DNA from: an uncultured Bacteroidota bacterium | Lineage (GTDB): Bacteria > Bacteroidota > Bacteroidia > Chitinophagales > LD1 | Direction of reading: 5' to 3' | Length of the DNA stretch: 64,000 bases | Assembly: GCA_903919075.1 (NCBI GenBank) | Contig: CAIXGR010000040.1 | Location: 1-64,000 of the forward strand | In this document: in pieces, positions 18,757-29,767 of the stretch | Numbering within the stretch: position 1 is the stretch's first letter | Layout: each line of letters opens with the position of its first letter | Made by a program: the position numbers and the translations under genes | Notes under the pieces: generated by a model | What the model saw: the letters and a program-made list of their open reading frames with translations, nothing else | Databases searched by the model: none | What the model was told of the DNA's origin: nothing

Positions 18757-18771
18757 GTTATTATATATCTC

Positions 18772-18779
18772 TAACTTTG
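18772..18779 (+). promoter_or_regulatory. Promoter -7 box of rlmN
   Basis: TAACTTTG matches TAnnTTTG, 16 bases before the rlmN ATG. The nearest TTTG (18754-18757) gives a short 14-base spacer and lies inside the preceding terminator, so the -33 element is uncertain. Confidence 0.5.
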
Positions 18780-18795
18780 CAGTGTATTAACAGTT

Positions 18796-19842
18796 ATGAA
18801 AGACATAAGGATTTTTTTGCAGGATGAGCTTATTGCCGAGTTTGAAAAAATGGGCGAGCCTAAATTTCGCGCCAAGCAGATTTATGAATGGCTTTGGAAA
18901 AAGAGTGCCCGTTCGTTTGATGAAATGACCAACCTTTCGAAAGACCTGCGTAAAAACCTGCAGGAAAAATTTGTTATTGCACCCGTTGTAGAACATGTAG
19001 TTCAGAAAAGTAAAGATGGTACTGTAAAACTTGGCATACAATTGCAAGATGGGCGGATGATAGAGGGGGTAATGATACCAGACAGGGAAAGAAGCACTGC
19101 GTGTGTTTCGTCACAAGTAGGGTGCTCGCTTAGTTGCTCGTTTTGCGCTACCGGTTTTTTAAAGCGAGAAAGAAATTTAACCGCTGGTGAAATTTACGAC
19201 CAGGTAGTAATGCTGAATAAACATGCCTTGGCACATTCAGGTAAGCAGCTTACCAATATTGTATATATGGGTATGGGCGAACCTTTGCTGAATTATGAAA
19301 ATGTAATGAGAAGCATTCGCCTAATCACCTCGCCGGATGGCTTGAACATGGCACAGAAAAGAATTACTGTTTCCACAGCAGGTATTGCAAAAGCTATTAT
19401 CCGATTAAGCGATGAGGGAATGAAATTTAACCTGGCCTTATCACTACATGCAGCTACCGATGAAAAGCGCGACCGGATTATGGATATTAACCTTGCCAAT
19501 AATCTTGAAACTGTATTCGAAGCGCTGAATTATTTTTACGAGAAAACCGGCAATAAAATAACCTTCGAATATATTTTGTTCGATCATTTTAATGACACAC
19601 CGGAAGATGCCGATGCCTTGATTCAACTATACAACAAGGTACCTGCCTTTATAAATATTATTGAATACAATAACGTAGAAGGGGTTACACTTAAAAGAGC
19701 CAAGGCCGAAAGAAGAGATGAGTTTGTAAGATATTTAGGCAAAAGAGGGGTGGAAGTAAAGGTGCGCCGCAGCCGCGGAAAGGACATTGATGCCGCCTGT
19801 GGCCAGTTAGCTAATAAGAGCGAAGCTGGAGAAATAAAATAA
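18796..19842 (+). CDS. rlmN: Dual-specificity 23S rRNA A2503 / tRNA A37 C2-methyltransferase
   Basis: Radical-SAM enzyme that methylates C2 of A2503 in 23S rRNA (and A37 of some tRNAs), tuning translational accuracy and drug binding. The 348 residues include an N-terminal helical RNA-binding part (FRAKQIYEWLWKKSARSFDE), the Cys motif CVSSQVGCSLSCSFC (catalytic Cys plus the three iron-sulfur Cys of CxxxCxxC), GMGEPLLNYENV, the SAM-binding TVSTAGI and SLHAATDEKRDRIMDIN, and the second catalytic Cys in DAACGQL near the C-terminus. All key residues are present. The PhoD-like gene follows 29 bases later and may be cotranscribed. Confidence 0.97.
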   Translation: MKDIRIFLQDELIAEFEKMGEPKFRAKQIYEWLWKKSARSFDEMTNLSKDLRKNLQEKFVIAPVVEHVVQKSKDGTVKLGIQLQDGRMIEGVMIPDRERSTACVSSQVGCSLSCSFCATGFLKRERNLTAGEIYDQVVMLNKHALAHSGKQLTNIVYMGMGEPLLNYENVMRSIRLITSPDGLNMAQKRITVSTAGIAKAIIRLSDEGMKFNLALSLHAATDEKRDRIMDINLANNLETVFEALNYFYEKTGNKITFEYILFDHFNDTPEDADALIQLYNKVPAFINIIEYNNVEGVTLKRAKAERRDEFVRYLGKRGVEVKVRRSRGKDIDAACGQLANKSEAGEIK

Positions 19843-19871
19843 AGAAAATACTGAATCAGGAATTAGTAGCC

Positions 19872-21251
19872 ATGAAGAAAATTGCATTTGTTATTGCCGC
19901 TATTGTATTATGCGGCCTTGCATTTTCTCAAAATCCTGAAAAGCCAAGATTAATTTCGGGGCCCTTTGCCGGGGCTGTAACAAAAAATTCAGCAAAAGTT
20001 TGGATTGCTTACAGAGGGAACGGGCAAAACATGCTGACCTTACTTGACACTTCTGATAATACTACAATCACTCCAACCGGGTTTCATAAAATAAATGATG
20101 ACAAGGGCAATACTGCACTGGTGATGGATTTCACAGACCTGCAACCGGAGCATACCTACAAAGCAGTTGTTGCTTTTGACCTGCTAAACCTGCATCCAAA
20201 ATGTTTCATTAAAACACAAGCCGATACTGCGGTAAAAGATTTGAATTTTATTTTGGGTTCGTGCGCTTTATTAAACACCGGTTTTTCCAGGCTTATATTT
20301 CCAGGTAGTTCGTCTGAAATATTTGGCCGCATGAAAAGGCAGCGTAGCGAGTTTATGGTATGGCTGGGCGATAACGTTTATTATTTCCACAAGCATTATG
20401 GAAGCTACCAGGGCATGTTTGGCCGCAACCTTAAAATACGAAGAGGCTTTATAAGTTTAAGTGGATTTCTTGCAGCACAACCCAACTATGCTATTTGGGA
20501 CGACCATGATTATGGATGGAACGACTCAGACAAAAAATTTCCTCAGAAGGATTCTTCCTTGATTGTTTTTAAAGGCTTTTGGCCCAATCCATATGCCGAA
20601 AAAGAAGATTTTAAAGGCAATTATTTTACGTTCAGGTATTACGATGCCGAATTTTTTATGACCGATGACCGCTGGTTCCGCGATAGTGAGGGCGACACTG
20701 CAGGTGCTTATTTGGGCAAGGAACAATTAGCCTGGCTTAAAGACAAACTGCTACATAGCGATGCCACCTTCAAATTTATTTGCACCGGTTCGCAGGTACT
20801 TAATGATAGCTACTTTGGTGAATCGTACGCGAAATACCCGCACGAAAGAAATAACCTGTTCGATTTTATTGCTACGAACAATATAAAAGGAGTAATTTTT
20901 TTAACCGGTGATAAGCATTACAGCGAATTAAGTTTGCGCAATTGGAAAGGCTACCCGCTTTATGATTTCACCTCCTCGCCTATTACCAGCCCGGTGGTGC
21001 CTGCAAAGTTTCTGGGGTTTTACCATAATTCATACAGTGTACCGGGTTCAATTCTTTATCGAAAAAACTTTGGCAAAATATCATTAACCGGTCCGGTAGG
21101 CAACCGGAGCTGTAAAATGGAAATATATGGCCGCGGCGGACATAAAAAATGGGAATACATTATTGATGCCAGTGAACTACAGAATAGAATACAGGATAAA
21201 AAATCTGTAAAAGGGGTGAACAAAAAGCATCTTAAACCTGCGGCCAAATAA
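19872..21251 (+). CDS. PhoD-like phosphodiesterase/alkaline phosphatase, exported
   Basis: A 459-residue metallophosphoesterase of the PhoD group, which cleaves phosphomono- or diesters with calcium and iron in known members. After a signal peptide (about 1-19) comes an Fn3-like N-terminal domain (KNSAKVWIAYRG, HTYKAVVAFD), then the metal-site motifs: NFILGSCA, MVWLGDNVYYFHKHYG, IWDDHDYGWNDSD, FFMTDDRWFRD and GVIFLTGDKHYSELS. The tail ends in a Lys-rich stretch without a T9SS domain. It probably acts in the periplasm to release phosphate. It starts 29 bases after rlmN; a functional link is not implied. Confidence 0.9.
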   Translation: MKKIAFVIAAIVLCGLAFSQNPEKPRLISGPFAGAVTKNSAKVWIAYRGNGQNMLTLLDTSDNTTITPTGFHKINDDKGNTALVMDFTDLQPEHTYKAVVAFDLLNLHPKCFIKTQADTAVKDLNFILGSCALLNTGFSRLIFPGSSSEIFGRMKRQRSEFMVWLGDNVYYFHKHYGSYQGMFGRNLKIRRGFISLSGFLAAQPNYAIWDDHDYGWNDSDKKFPQKDSSLIVFKGFWPNPYAEKEDFKGNYFTFRYYDAEFFMTDDRWFRDSEGDTAGAYLGKEQLAWLKDKLLHSDATFKFICTGSQVLNDSYFGESYAKYPHERNNLFDFIATNNIKGVIFLTGDKHYSELSLRNWKGYPLYDFTSSPITSPVVPAKFLGFYHNSYSVPGSILYRKNFGKISLTGPVGNRSCKMEIYGRGGHKKWEYIIDASELQNRIQDKKSVKGVNKKHLKPAAK

Positions 21252-21358
21252 TCTATACCAGCCGAGATACTTTTTGTAGTATTTCAAATATAGTTTTCCC
21301 CAGAGGAACAATTTTAAATTGTTATATTTAAAAAATCCTACCATGAAAAATAAACGAT

Positions 21359-22753
21359 ATGTCTATTAATTCGACACTTCAAAAAACTGGAATACCAATC
21401 TCTGTCTTTTCAAAGCTTTCTTTCCTGCTGTGCTTGTTTCACATTATAAACACTCATGCTCAAACATGGCAATACGTTGGTACTCCAAATTTTTCGATCA
21501 ATTATGCCTCGTCTCCTACTATTGCGATAAATAGCAAGGGTGTGCCATATGTGGCTTACGGAGAGGATGTGGGCGGAGGGAAGGCGAGTGTTAGGAAATT
21601 CGATGGAAACTCATGGGTATATGTTGGATTGCCGGGGTTTTCAGATAGCTTGGCAATAGGTCCCATAATAGCTATAGACAAACAAGATACTTTATACGTA
21701 GCGTATAGAGATTATTATGATGACGAAAAAGCCACAGTAAAAAAATTTAATGGAACGGATTGGGTTACTGTCGGGTCACGTGGCTTTTCGAATATTACTG
21801 TTGATTTTTCTTTCACAGTTAGTGCAGACGGAACTCCATATTTTGCTTATTCCGATGCATCCAGCAATGCAAAATTAAGTGTTATGAACTATACTGGTAA
21901 CACTTGGCAATATGTAGGCGATGAGGGCTTTTCTTCTAATTATGCCGAATGGAATTCTATTGCCATAGATAATAATGGAAAACCTTATGTATCATTTCAG
22001 GACCGGGGAGATTCCGACAAAATCACTGTAATGAAATTCGACAACGGAAGTTGGAATATAGTTGGTGTTCAGGGTTTCTCTGGCACCTCTGTATTTGGTA
22101 CCGACATTGCTCTAGATAGTTTTGGAACACCTTATGTAGTTTATGGTAATAATAACAGCCCGTACAAAATGAGCGTGATGAAATTTAAAGATACAGCTTG
22201 GGTATACGTTGGGGTGCCAGAATTTTCGCTTAATGGTGTTGCTTTTATGGCGTTAGCTTTAAATAAAGAAGGTATCCCCTATGTATCATTTCAAGATCGT
22301 GCAAACTCCAGTAAAGCATCGGTAATGAAATTTAATGATACAGCTTGGGCTTATCTAGGCAACGCAGGATTTTCAAGCGATGAAGTCATGCCTACTGATA
22401 TAGCAATAACTCCGGAGGGGGTGCCCTATGTTGTTTATTCAGATCCTGGCGGTACTAATAATATATCTGTTCAAAAATATGGGATATTTACAGATGTGGT
22501 ATTTAATGAATCAACAAATACGGATTTTAATATTTACCCCAACCCAGCCAATAACAAACTATCGGGTAATATTAATTACCTGCAAAAAAGCTATTTGCAA
22601 ATTCTTGCTATTGATGGGCGCGAGATTATGTCACAAGAGCTTATTCAACGAAATAATTTTGAGATAGATGTTTCAAATTTACCAGCCGGTCTTTATTTCT
22701 TGGTATTGCACAACGATGAGGCACGAGTGGTAAAAAAGGTTGTGAAAGAATAA
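21359..22753 (+). CDS. Repeat beta-propeller protein with type A T9SS sorting domain
   Basis: A 464-residue secreted protein. A rather long signal region (about 1-35, ending in INTHAQ) is followed by seven repeats of roughly 50 residues, each with a core such as SIAIDNNGKPYVSFQD and a strand such as ASVMKFNDTAWAYLGNAGFS; these very probably build a beta-propeller. Residues about 390-464 are a type A T9SS sorting domain (FNIYPNPANNKL ... LPAGLYFLVL). A second ATG at 21343 opens an eight-codon frame that overlaps this start. Ligand is unknown. This repeat differs from the SBBP repeats in the genes at the two window ends. Confidence 0.85.
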   Translation: MSINSTLQKTGIPISVFSKLSFLLCLFHIINTHAQTWQYVGTPNFSINYASSPTIAINSKGVPYVAYGEDVGGGKASVRKFDGNSWVYVGLPGFSDSLAIGPIIAIDKQDTLYVAYRDYYDDEKATVKKFNGTDWVTVGSRGFSNITVDFSFTVSADGTPYFAYSDASSNAKLSVMNYTGNTWQYVGDEGFSSNYAEWNSIAIDNNGKPYVSFQDRGDSDKITVMKFDNGSWNIVGVQGFSGTSVFGTDIALDSFGTPYVVYGNNNSPYKMSVMKFKDTAWVYVGVPEFSLNGVAFMALALNKEGIPYVSFQDRANSSKASVMKFNDTAWAYLGNAGFSSDEVMPTDIAITPEGVPYVVYSDPGGTNNISVQKYGIFTDVVFNESTNTDFNIYPNPANNKLSGNINYLQKSYLQILAIDGREIMSQELIQRNNFEIDVSNLPAGLYFLVLHNDEARVVKKVVKE

Positions 22754-22798
22754 TAAGGCTCAAGAGCCAACCTGTAACTTACAACTTGTGACCCGCAA

Positions 22799-23755
22799 CT
22801 AAATAATCTCCACCTGGCGCGCCACTTTTTGTAAAATTTCGAATATAGTTTCGGCCATTACATTCTCGCTATCCAGTGTGGGGTTGATTTCTGTAAACTC
22901 CAGACAGCACACTCTTTCATTTTGTACAAATTCCAAAATAATATCGGCGGCTTCGCGCTCATTAATACCGCCTTTTACCGGTGTGCCTGTTCCGCGAGAA
23001 ATGGATGGGTCGAGCGAATCGGCATCGAAGGATATATATATTTTATCGCAGTGCGAAAGATACTTGAGTGCCTCGCGGCATACTTTGGTAACCCCCGTTT
23101 TCTTAATTTCGGAAGTGGTTACATTTTTTACTTTGTGTTGTTTAATCAGGTATCCCTCTTGCTCCTCAAAATCGCGCAGGGTCATGTATATTAAATCGCG
23201 ATAGTCAACTTTAGGGCTTATGTTCCCTACGTTTTTCAAGCGTTCCCATAGCTCAATTGTTTCATAATCAAGGTCGTTTACTTTGTTTTCTATGTTATCC
23301 TCACCCAAAGTGGCTGCCAACGGCATACCATGCAAATTACCCGAAGGTGAAGTATAGGGCGAATGAAGGTCGGCATGGGCATCAATCCAAATTACCCCTA
23401 ACCGCGAATCCGGGTAGGCCATTTTAACCCCGGCAATACTGCCCCCGGCCGTAGAGTGATCGCCAGAGAGGATAAGAGGAAACTTTCCGTCTTTTAACGA
23501 ATCACGCACTGCGGCTGCCACTCTTTCGTACATTTTTAATACGTTTCGTATCCTTTTGGCATATCGGCTTTCAATAACCCCAAAAAGCGCAGTATTATCG
23601 TCGGGTATGTTAATGCTGCGGTGTACTTTAAAAAAGTCACTTCGGTAGTCCATTGCAGCTATCTTAATGGCATCAATACCCAAGCTGGCACCACGGGTTC
23701 CTGCCCCAATTTCGCTTTTAACTTCTATCAGCCTGATTTGCTTTGTCTTTTTCAT
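22799..23755 (-). CDS. Arginase family protein, probably arginase
   Basis: Manganese-dependent ureohydrolase of 318 residues; arginase splits arginine into ornithine and urea. The metal-binding signature is present: GDHS, DAHADLHSP, SFDADSLDPSISRGTGTPV, plus SGNLHGMPLAA, the arginase-type substrate loop, and the C-terminal EFTEINPTLD. The usual SFDVDxLDP reads SFDADSLDP, a conservative change. The SGNLHGMP loop favours arginase over agmatinase or formimidoylglutamase, but substrate is not certain. It stands alone, convergent with the preceding T9SS gene (45-base gap), with no other arginine genes near. Confidence 0.9.
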   Translation of the reverse strand: MKKTKQIRLIEVKSEIGAGTRGASLGIDAIKIAAMDYRSDFFKVHRSINIPDDNTALFGVIESRYAKRIRNVLKMYERVAAAVRDSLKDGKFPLILSGDHSTAGGSIAGVKMAYPDSRLGVIWIDAHADLHSPYTSPSGNLHGMPLAATLGEDNIENKVNDLDYETIELWERLKNVGNISPKVDYRDLIYMTLRDFEEQEGYLIKQHKVKNVTTSEIKKTGVTKVCREALKYLSHCDKIYISFDADSLDPSISRGTGTPVKGGINEREAADIILEFVQNERVCCLEFTEINPTLDSENVMAETIFEILQKVARQVEII

Positions 23756-23904
23756 AAATATCTCATTTTCAACGTAAAAATACCTGACAAGGTTTGGTAT
23801 AAACTTCGGGTTGAAGTGTTAAAAGAGACCAATTAGTTAAGAATCGAAAAAATATTTACAATTCTTATATGTCGGTATATAGTTCTTTCTATATTAGTTG
23901 CTAA

Positions 23905-25437
<1,533 letters not shown>

Positions 25438-25508
25438 TTAATCTTTCAAGTATCAAATTACCACAGCTTCAACGAAATTTCTTTTTCGTACCCCCGTTTT
25501 GATTATAG

Positions 25509-25516
25509 TATCTTTG
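25509..25516 (+). promoter_or_regulatory. Promoter -7 box of the DUF1295 gene
   Basis: TATCTTTG matches TAnnTTTG, 25 bases before the ATG at 25541. The -33 region has no clear TTTG at the right distance. Confidence 0.45.
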
Positions 25517-25540
25517 GTTAGCAAGCGTTAATTATACCCG

Positions 25541-26311
25541 ATGAATCCTTTTGTACTTTCGGCTTTATGCATCTTTTCATTTATGTGCCTGATGTTTATT
25601 ATTGCGCAAATAAAAAAAGATAATAGCATAGTAGATGTAGGTTGGGGCATCGGGTTTATGATGGTTGCCTTTGTTACCTTTTATTATTACCACGACCACA
25701 CCAGGCACCAAAAATTAGTTACTTTTCTTACCACAGTTTGGGGCACGCGACTGGCCATGTATATTCTTATCCGCAATTGGGGCAAGCCCGAAGATTTTAG
25801 ATATGCAAAATGGCGGCAAGAGTGGGGCAATGCAGTTATTATCCGCTCATTTTTTCAGGTGTTTATGTTGCAGGGTGTGGTTATGTTTATTAACGCGCTT
25901 CCCATAATAATTGTCAACTCAACTCCACATATCGACCCCAGTTTAAAATGGCTTTACCCGGTAGGAAGCGTGATTGGTTTTATCGGGTTTTGTTTTGAAT
26001 CTCTTGGCGATTGGCAGATGTACATGTTTAAAACCGACCCGCACAAACATGGTATTATGAACCATGGCTTATGGAAATACACCCGCCACCCCAACTATTT
26101 TGGCGAAGCCTTACAGTGGTGGGGATTTTTTATGCTGGCTATTCCATCGGGCATGTGGTATCTTTCAATTCTTGCACCGGTAACTATTACTTTTCTTTTA
26201 CTAAGGGTATCAGGTGTCACCATGCTTGAAAAGAAATATGAGGGGAATGATGAGTATTCGGAATATAAAAGAAATACGAGCGCCTTTATTCCGTGGTTTA
26301 GTAAAAAATAA
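25541..26311 (+). CDS. DUF1295 integral membrane protein (steroid 5-alpha-reductase-like)
   Basis: A 256-residue protein with about six hydrophobic segments. The C-terminal signature HGIMNHGLWKYTRHPNYFGE, then GFFMLAI, is that of the DUF1295 / steroid 5-alpha-reductase and isoprenylcysteine methyltransferase-like superfamily, whose members bind NADPH or SAM through this region and modify lipids. The precise substrate of this bacterial group is not known. The C-terminal 30 codons overlap, in another frame, an upstream extension of the next ORF that I do not believe is translated. Confidence 0.88.
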   Translation: MNPFVLSALCIFSFMCLMFIIAQIKKDNSIVDVGWGIGFMMVAFVTFYYYHDHTRHQKLVTFLTTVWGTRLAMYILIRNWGKPEDFRYAKWRQEWGNAVIIRSFFQVFMLQGVVMFINALPIIIVNSTPHIDPSLKWLYPVGSVIGFIGFCFESLGDWQMYMFKTDPHKHGIMNHGLWKYTRHPNYFGEALQWWGFFMLAIPSGMWYLSILAPVTITFLLLRVSGVTMLEKKYEGNDEYSEYKRNTSAFIPWFSKK

Positions 26312-26342
26312 GCCCATACATTTGCAATACATATATAATTTT

Positions 26343-28205
26343 ATGAAAACTATAGCTCTATTCATAACAGGCATTCTATTCCACACAATGGCTTTTGCTA
26401 ATAGCTTTGATGATTACCAAAAGCATATTGCGCCTGACAGGTTGATGCTTATATTTAATAAAGACGTGCCCGTTGAACGCCAAGCCGAAATTATACGCTC
26501 ATCGGGTTTAGTAAAAAACTTTGGCCATCTTCCTTCTCCTTCGCTTACCATTTGCTTTACTGATGATGTTGATGCCGCTCAAAAGTCTTTTATCACATTA
26601 CCTGAAATAAAATTTGTTTCGTTTTTTATAACCGATGGCGAAAATCATTATGCCGGTGTATTGGATGATTTTTTTGTAAAGCTGGCCGATAAAAATTTCG
26701 AGTCTATGTTACAAGAAAAATTGAAGCAGAAAAATTTAGGTCCTGCTGTTCCTGATACTTACATTCCCAACTTGTATAAGGTATCTAATTCAAAATTTAC
26801 AAACCGTAATACCATTGATTGGTGTGCAGATTTTTTGAAAGAAAACTGGGTGGTTTATGCAGCTCCCGATTATTTGCTTAACCCTATTGTAACTTCGAAC
26901 GACCCATTATACAGCCGCGAGTGGAATATAAAAAACGTTGGCACGCCGATACAAGGGAACGGAACAGTTGATGCTGATATGGAAGTTGACAGTGCCTGGA
27001 CATTAACCACCGGCAACCCGGCTATCAAAGTATCAATTATTGATTCAGGAGTGGACACCTTGCATGAAGACTTAATGCAAAATCTTTTACCTGGCCATGA
27101 TGCTGTTAGCCATTCAACTGATGGCTACCCAACGCCCGATTATCCTGAAGACGGACATGGCACTTGCTGTGCTGGTATTGTAGCAGCAGTAAAAGAAAAT
27201 GGAATTGGCTGCACCGGTGTGGCACCATTGTGTAAAATAATACCGGTGCGTTCATTTTACTACGTTATTATATCTGGTAATCTTTTGCCATATTCTACAG
27301 CAAGCACTTTTGCAGAAGCTATTGGATGGAGCTGGGATTCGGCAAAGGCTGATATACTAAGTAATTCATGGGGGCTTCCACCCGATCTTGTTTCGTACCT
27401 ACCGGGTGGTATACAACCTGTTAATGATGCCATACAACAAGCATATATTAGCGGGCGCAATGGGAAAGGTGTAGCTATGTTTTTCAGCAGCGGTAATGAT
27501 AACACCGGCACCGGCCCAATATGGCCGGCCTATTTACCGCAATCCATATCAGTAAATGCCACTAATATGTGCGATAGCCGGAAATCGCCTACCGACTGCA
27601 GCGGCGAAAACTGGGGTGGCGATTACGGCCCTGGTCTTGACTTTAGCGCACCGGGTGTAAAAATTACTACTACCGATATGCTTGGTAGCAATGGCTTTTC
27701 AACTGGTGATTACTATTATCTTTTTAATGGCACCTCAGCGGCTTGCCCGAATGCTGCGGCTGTTGGAGCGCTTTTACTTTCAATACGCCCCCAACTAAGT
27801 GCAGATGAGGTAAGAAATATTATTGCGCAAACCTGCGACAAAACCGGTGGATACGGATACGATTCAGTTTTTACAAACGGGACATGGTGCCCCGAAATGG
27901 GCTATGGGCGTGTTAATGCTTATAAAGCTTTGCAGTATGCTTCTGTTTACACATCGGTTAATGATATAAGTATTGAAGAGAATTGGAATATTTTTCCGAA
28001 CCCTGCGCATGACGATTTAAATATTCAGTATAGCGGGGAGAAAAACACCATCTTAACTATTTATGATATGACAGGAAAAGCAGTTGTTGTATCAGAACTA
28101 CACAAGGGACTAAACAGAATGGATATTTCGACAATGGCTGACGGAATATATTTGGCAAAAGAAACAGGGAATAGTATGGCGAAAAAGATTGTTGTGTGCT
28201 GGTAG
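26343..28205 (+). CDS. Secreted subtilisin-like serine protease (S8) with type A T9SS sorting domain
   Basis: A 620-residue exported peptidase. I start at ATG 26343 because a standard signal peptide follows (MKTIALFITGILFHTMAFAN); the in-frame extension to 26214 overlaps the DUF1295 gene and is non-secretory. A propeptide-like region runs to about residue 170. The S8 catalytic triad is visible: Asp in VSIIDSGVD, His in EDGHGTCCAGIVA, Ser in NGTSAACPNAAAVGALL, with the oxyanion Asn in ILSNSWGLPP. The C-terminal 75 residues form a type A sorting domain (NIFPNPAHDDLNI ... MADGIYLAK). It probably digests extracellular protein after T9SS export. Confidence 0.92.
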   Translation: MKTIALFITGILFHTMAFANSFDDYQKHIAPDRLMLIFNKDVPVERQAEIIRSSGLVKNFGHLPSPSLTICFTDDVDAAQKSFITLPEIKFVSFFITDGENHYAGVLDDFFVKLADKNFESMLQEKLKQKNLGPAVPDTYIPNLYKVSNSKFTNRNTIDWCADFLKENWVVYAAPDYLLNPIVTSNDPLYSREWNIKNVGTPIQGNGTVDADMEVDSAWTLTTGNPAIKVSIIDSGVDTLHEDLMQNLLPGHDAVSHSTDGYPTPDYPEDGHGTCCAGIVAAVKENGIGCTGVAPLCKIIPVRSFYYVIISGNLLPYSTASTFAEAIGWSWDSAKADILSNSWGLPPDLVSYLPGGIQPVNDAIQQAYISGRNGKGVAMFFSSGNDNTGTGPIWPAYLPQSISVNATNMCDSRKSPTDCSGENWGGDYGPGLDFSAPGVKITTTDMLGSNGFSTGDYYYLFNGTSAACPNAAAVGALLLSIRPQLSADEVRNIIAQTCDKTGGYGYDSVFTNGTWCPEMGYGRVNAYKALQYASVYTSVNDISIEENWNIFPNPAHDDLNIQYSGEKNTILTIYDMTGKAVVVSELHKGLNRMDISTMADGIYLAKETGNSMAKKIVVCW

Positions 28206-28209
28206 CCCT

Positions 28210-28350
28210 TTATTTAACCAGACCTCGTTTTTCAAACTCAGCCTGTTTTTTATTAAGCACATCACTCATGTGGCTATTAAGCAACACAAAGCCAATCAAC
28301 AATAAACAGAATACTACCAACATTAAATTCATGCTTTTGTCAGTTTTCAT
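28210..28350 (-). CDS. Small single-span membrane protein, 46 residues
   Basis: A short frame not usually called at standard length cut-offs. It runs ATG 28350 to TAA 28210 and encodes a polar start (MKTDKSMN), one strong hydrophobic segment (LMLVVFCLLLIGFVLL) and a charged tail (VLNKKQAEFEKRGLVK), the layout of a small bitopic membrane protein. A TAATTTTG box (28371-28378, minus strand) fits a -7 element some 20 bases upstream. It follows serS on the same strand, about 150 bases downstream of that gene's start side, and converges on the protease gene. No family recognised. Confidence 0.55.
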   Translation of the reverse strand: MKTDKSMNLMLVVFCLLLIGFVLLNSHMSDVLNKKQAEFEKRGLVK

Positions 28351-28370
28351 ATTCCGGGCATTTCTTATTA

Positions 28371-28378
28371 CAAAATTA
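28371..28378 (-). promoter_or_regulatory. Promoter -7 box of the 46-residue membrane protein
   Basis: On the minus strand, TAATTTTG matches TAnnTTTG 21 bases before the ATG at 28350. No TTTG at 18-20 bases upstream is visible. Confidence 0.35.
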
Positions 28379-28501
28379 TATTACAAATAAACGAATCTCT
28401 TGTTGCAATATTATGGCTTATTGTCATACAATTGTCAAAAGAAATTGCATTTCACATTTATTTTCAAAAAATACGTAGTGGAATAATGTTAAAAGCCGGG
28501 T

Positions 28502-29767
28502 CTATACTATTTTATCAAACCCTGTATAAGCCTGTAGGGCTAATGGAATGTTAATACCATCTGGTGATTGATGATTTTCTAAAAGAGAAGCTACAATACG
28601 CGGCAACGCCAATGCACTACCGTTAAGGGTGTGTACTAACCGTGTTTTTTTATTCTCATCTCTAAAGCGAATTTTCATCCGGTTACTTTGATAAGTTTCG
28701 AAATTAGAAACAGAACTTACTTCCAGCCAGCGTTTTTGAGCGGCGCTAAAAACTTCAAAATCGTAAGTAAGTGCAGATGAGAAACTCATGTCGCCTCCAC
28801 ACAAACGTAAAATACGATATGGAAGCTCTAATTGCTGTAACAGGCTTTCAACATGGCTTATCATTTCGTCAAGCACAGCATAACTTTTATCGGGGTGCGC
28901 TATTTGTACAATCTCCACCTTATCGAATTGGTGCACACGGTTTAGGCCCCGCACATCTTTTCCATAACTACCAGCCTCGCGCCTAAAGCATGGAGAGTAT
29001 GCCGCAAATTTTACCGGAAGGCTATCTACAATTTCATCTCGCAAAATATTTGTTACCGGTACCTCGGCGGTAGGAATCATATAAAACTTATCAAGCCCTA
29101 TATGATACATCTGCCCTTCTTTATCGGGCAATTGTCCGGTACCAAATGCACTGGCCTCGTTAACCATGTGTGGTGGTATTACTTCAAGGTATCCGGCTTC
29201 AATGGCTTTATCCAGAAAAAAACTTATTAGCGCACGTTGTAGTTTTGCGCCCTTGCCTTTATATACCGGAAAACCGGCACCGGTAATTTTTACGCCTAAA
29301 TCAAGATCGAAAAGTTGGTATTTTTTTGCAAGGTCCCAATGTGCTTGCGCTGTTTCGTGAAACAGCGGAATATCGCCCCATTGTTTTACCACCTCATTTT
29401 CTTCAGGTGTTTTGCCCTTAGGCACTATACTGTTAGGTGTGTTCGGAACACGGACTAAAATATTTTTTATGTCCTCTTCAATCTTACTTAACTCTGTATC
29501 TAATTGTTTCGATTCTTCTTTTAACGAAGCGCTATCGTTTTTCCTTTTATCAGCATCTTCTTTTTTGCCTTGCTTAAACAGCTCTCCTATTTCTTTAGCA
29601 ATAACGTTTTGCTTATTCAAATTATCATCAAGCTGCTTTTGTATTTTGCGGCGGTTTTCATCAAGGCTCAATACCTCGTCAATAAGGTTCAACTCATTAA
29701 AGTTTTTTACTGCAAGGCGTTGTTTAACTTCGGCCGCATTATTCCTAATATTCGCTATTTCGAGCAT
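28502..29767 (-). CDS. serS: Serine--tRNA ligase
   Basis: Class II synthetase charging tRNA-Ser (and tRNA-Sec where present). The 421-residue length is standard. The N-terminal antiparallel coiled-coil arm that grips the long variable arm of tRNA-Ser occupies about 1-105. The catalytic domain has TAEVPVTNI, motif 2 FRREAGSYGKDVRGLNRVHQ, and motif 3 LNGSALALPRIVASLLENHQ, followed by the family-typical C-terminal PLALQAYTGFDKI. All are intact. It is monocistronic, on the opposite strand to rho. Confidence 0.97.
   Translation of the reverse strand: MLEIANIRNNAAEVKQRLAVKNFNELNLIDEVLSLDENRRKIQKQLDDNLNKQNVIAKEIGELFKQGKKEDADKRKNDSASLKEESKQLDTELSKIEEDIKNILVRVPNTPNSIVPKGKTPEENEVVKQWGDIPLFHETAQAHWDLAKKYQLFDLDLGVKITGAGFPVYKGKGAKLQRALISFFLDKAIEAGYLEVIPPHMVNEASAFGTGQLPDKEGQMYHIGLDKFYMIPTAEVPVTNILRDEIVDSLPVKFAAYSPCFRREAGSYGKDVRGLNRVHQFDKVEIVQIAHPDKSYAVLDEMISHVESLLQQLELPYRILRLCGGDMSFSSALTYDFEVFSAAQKRWLEVSSVSNFETYQSNRMKIRFRDENKKTRLVHTLNGSALALPRIVASLLENHQSPDGINIPLALQAYTGFDKIV

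Noticed and set aside
26214-26342. Longer start of the S8 protease
   Set aside because: The added 43 residues overlap the DUF1295 gene and remove the signal peptide from the N-terminus; a standard signal peptide starts at 26343.
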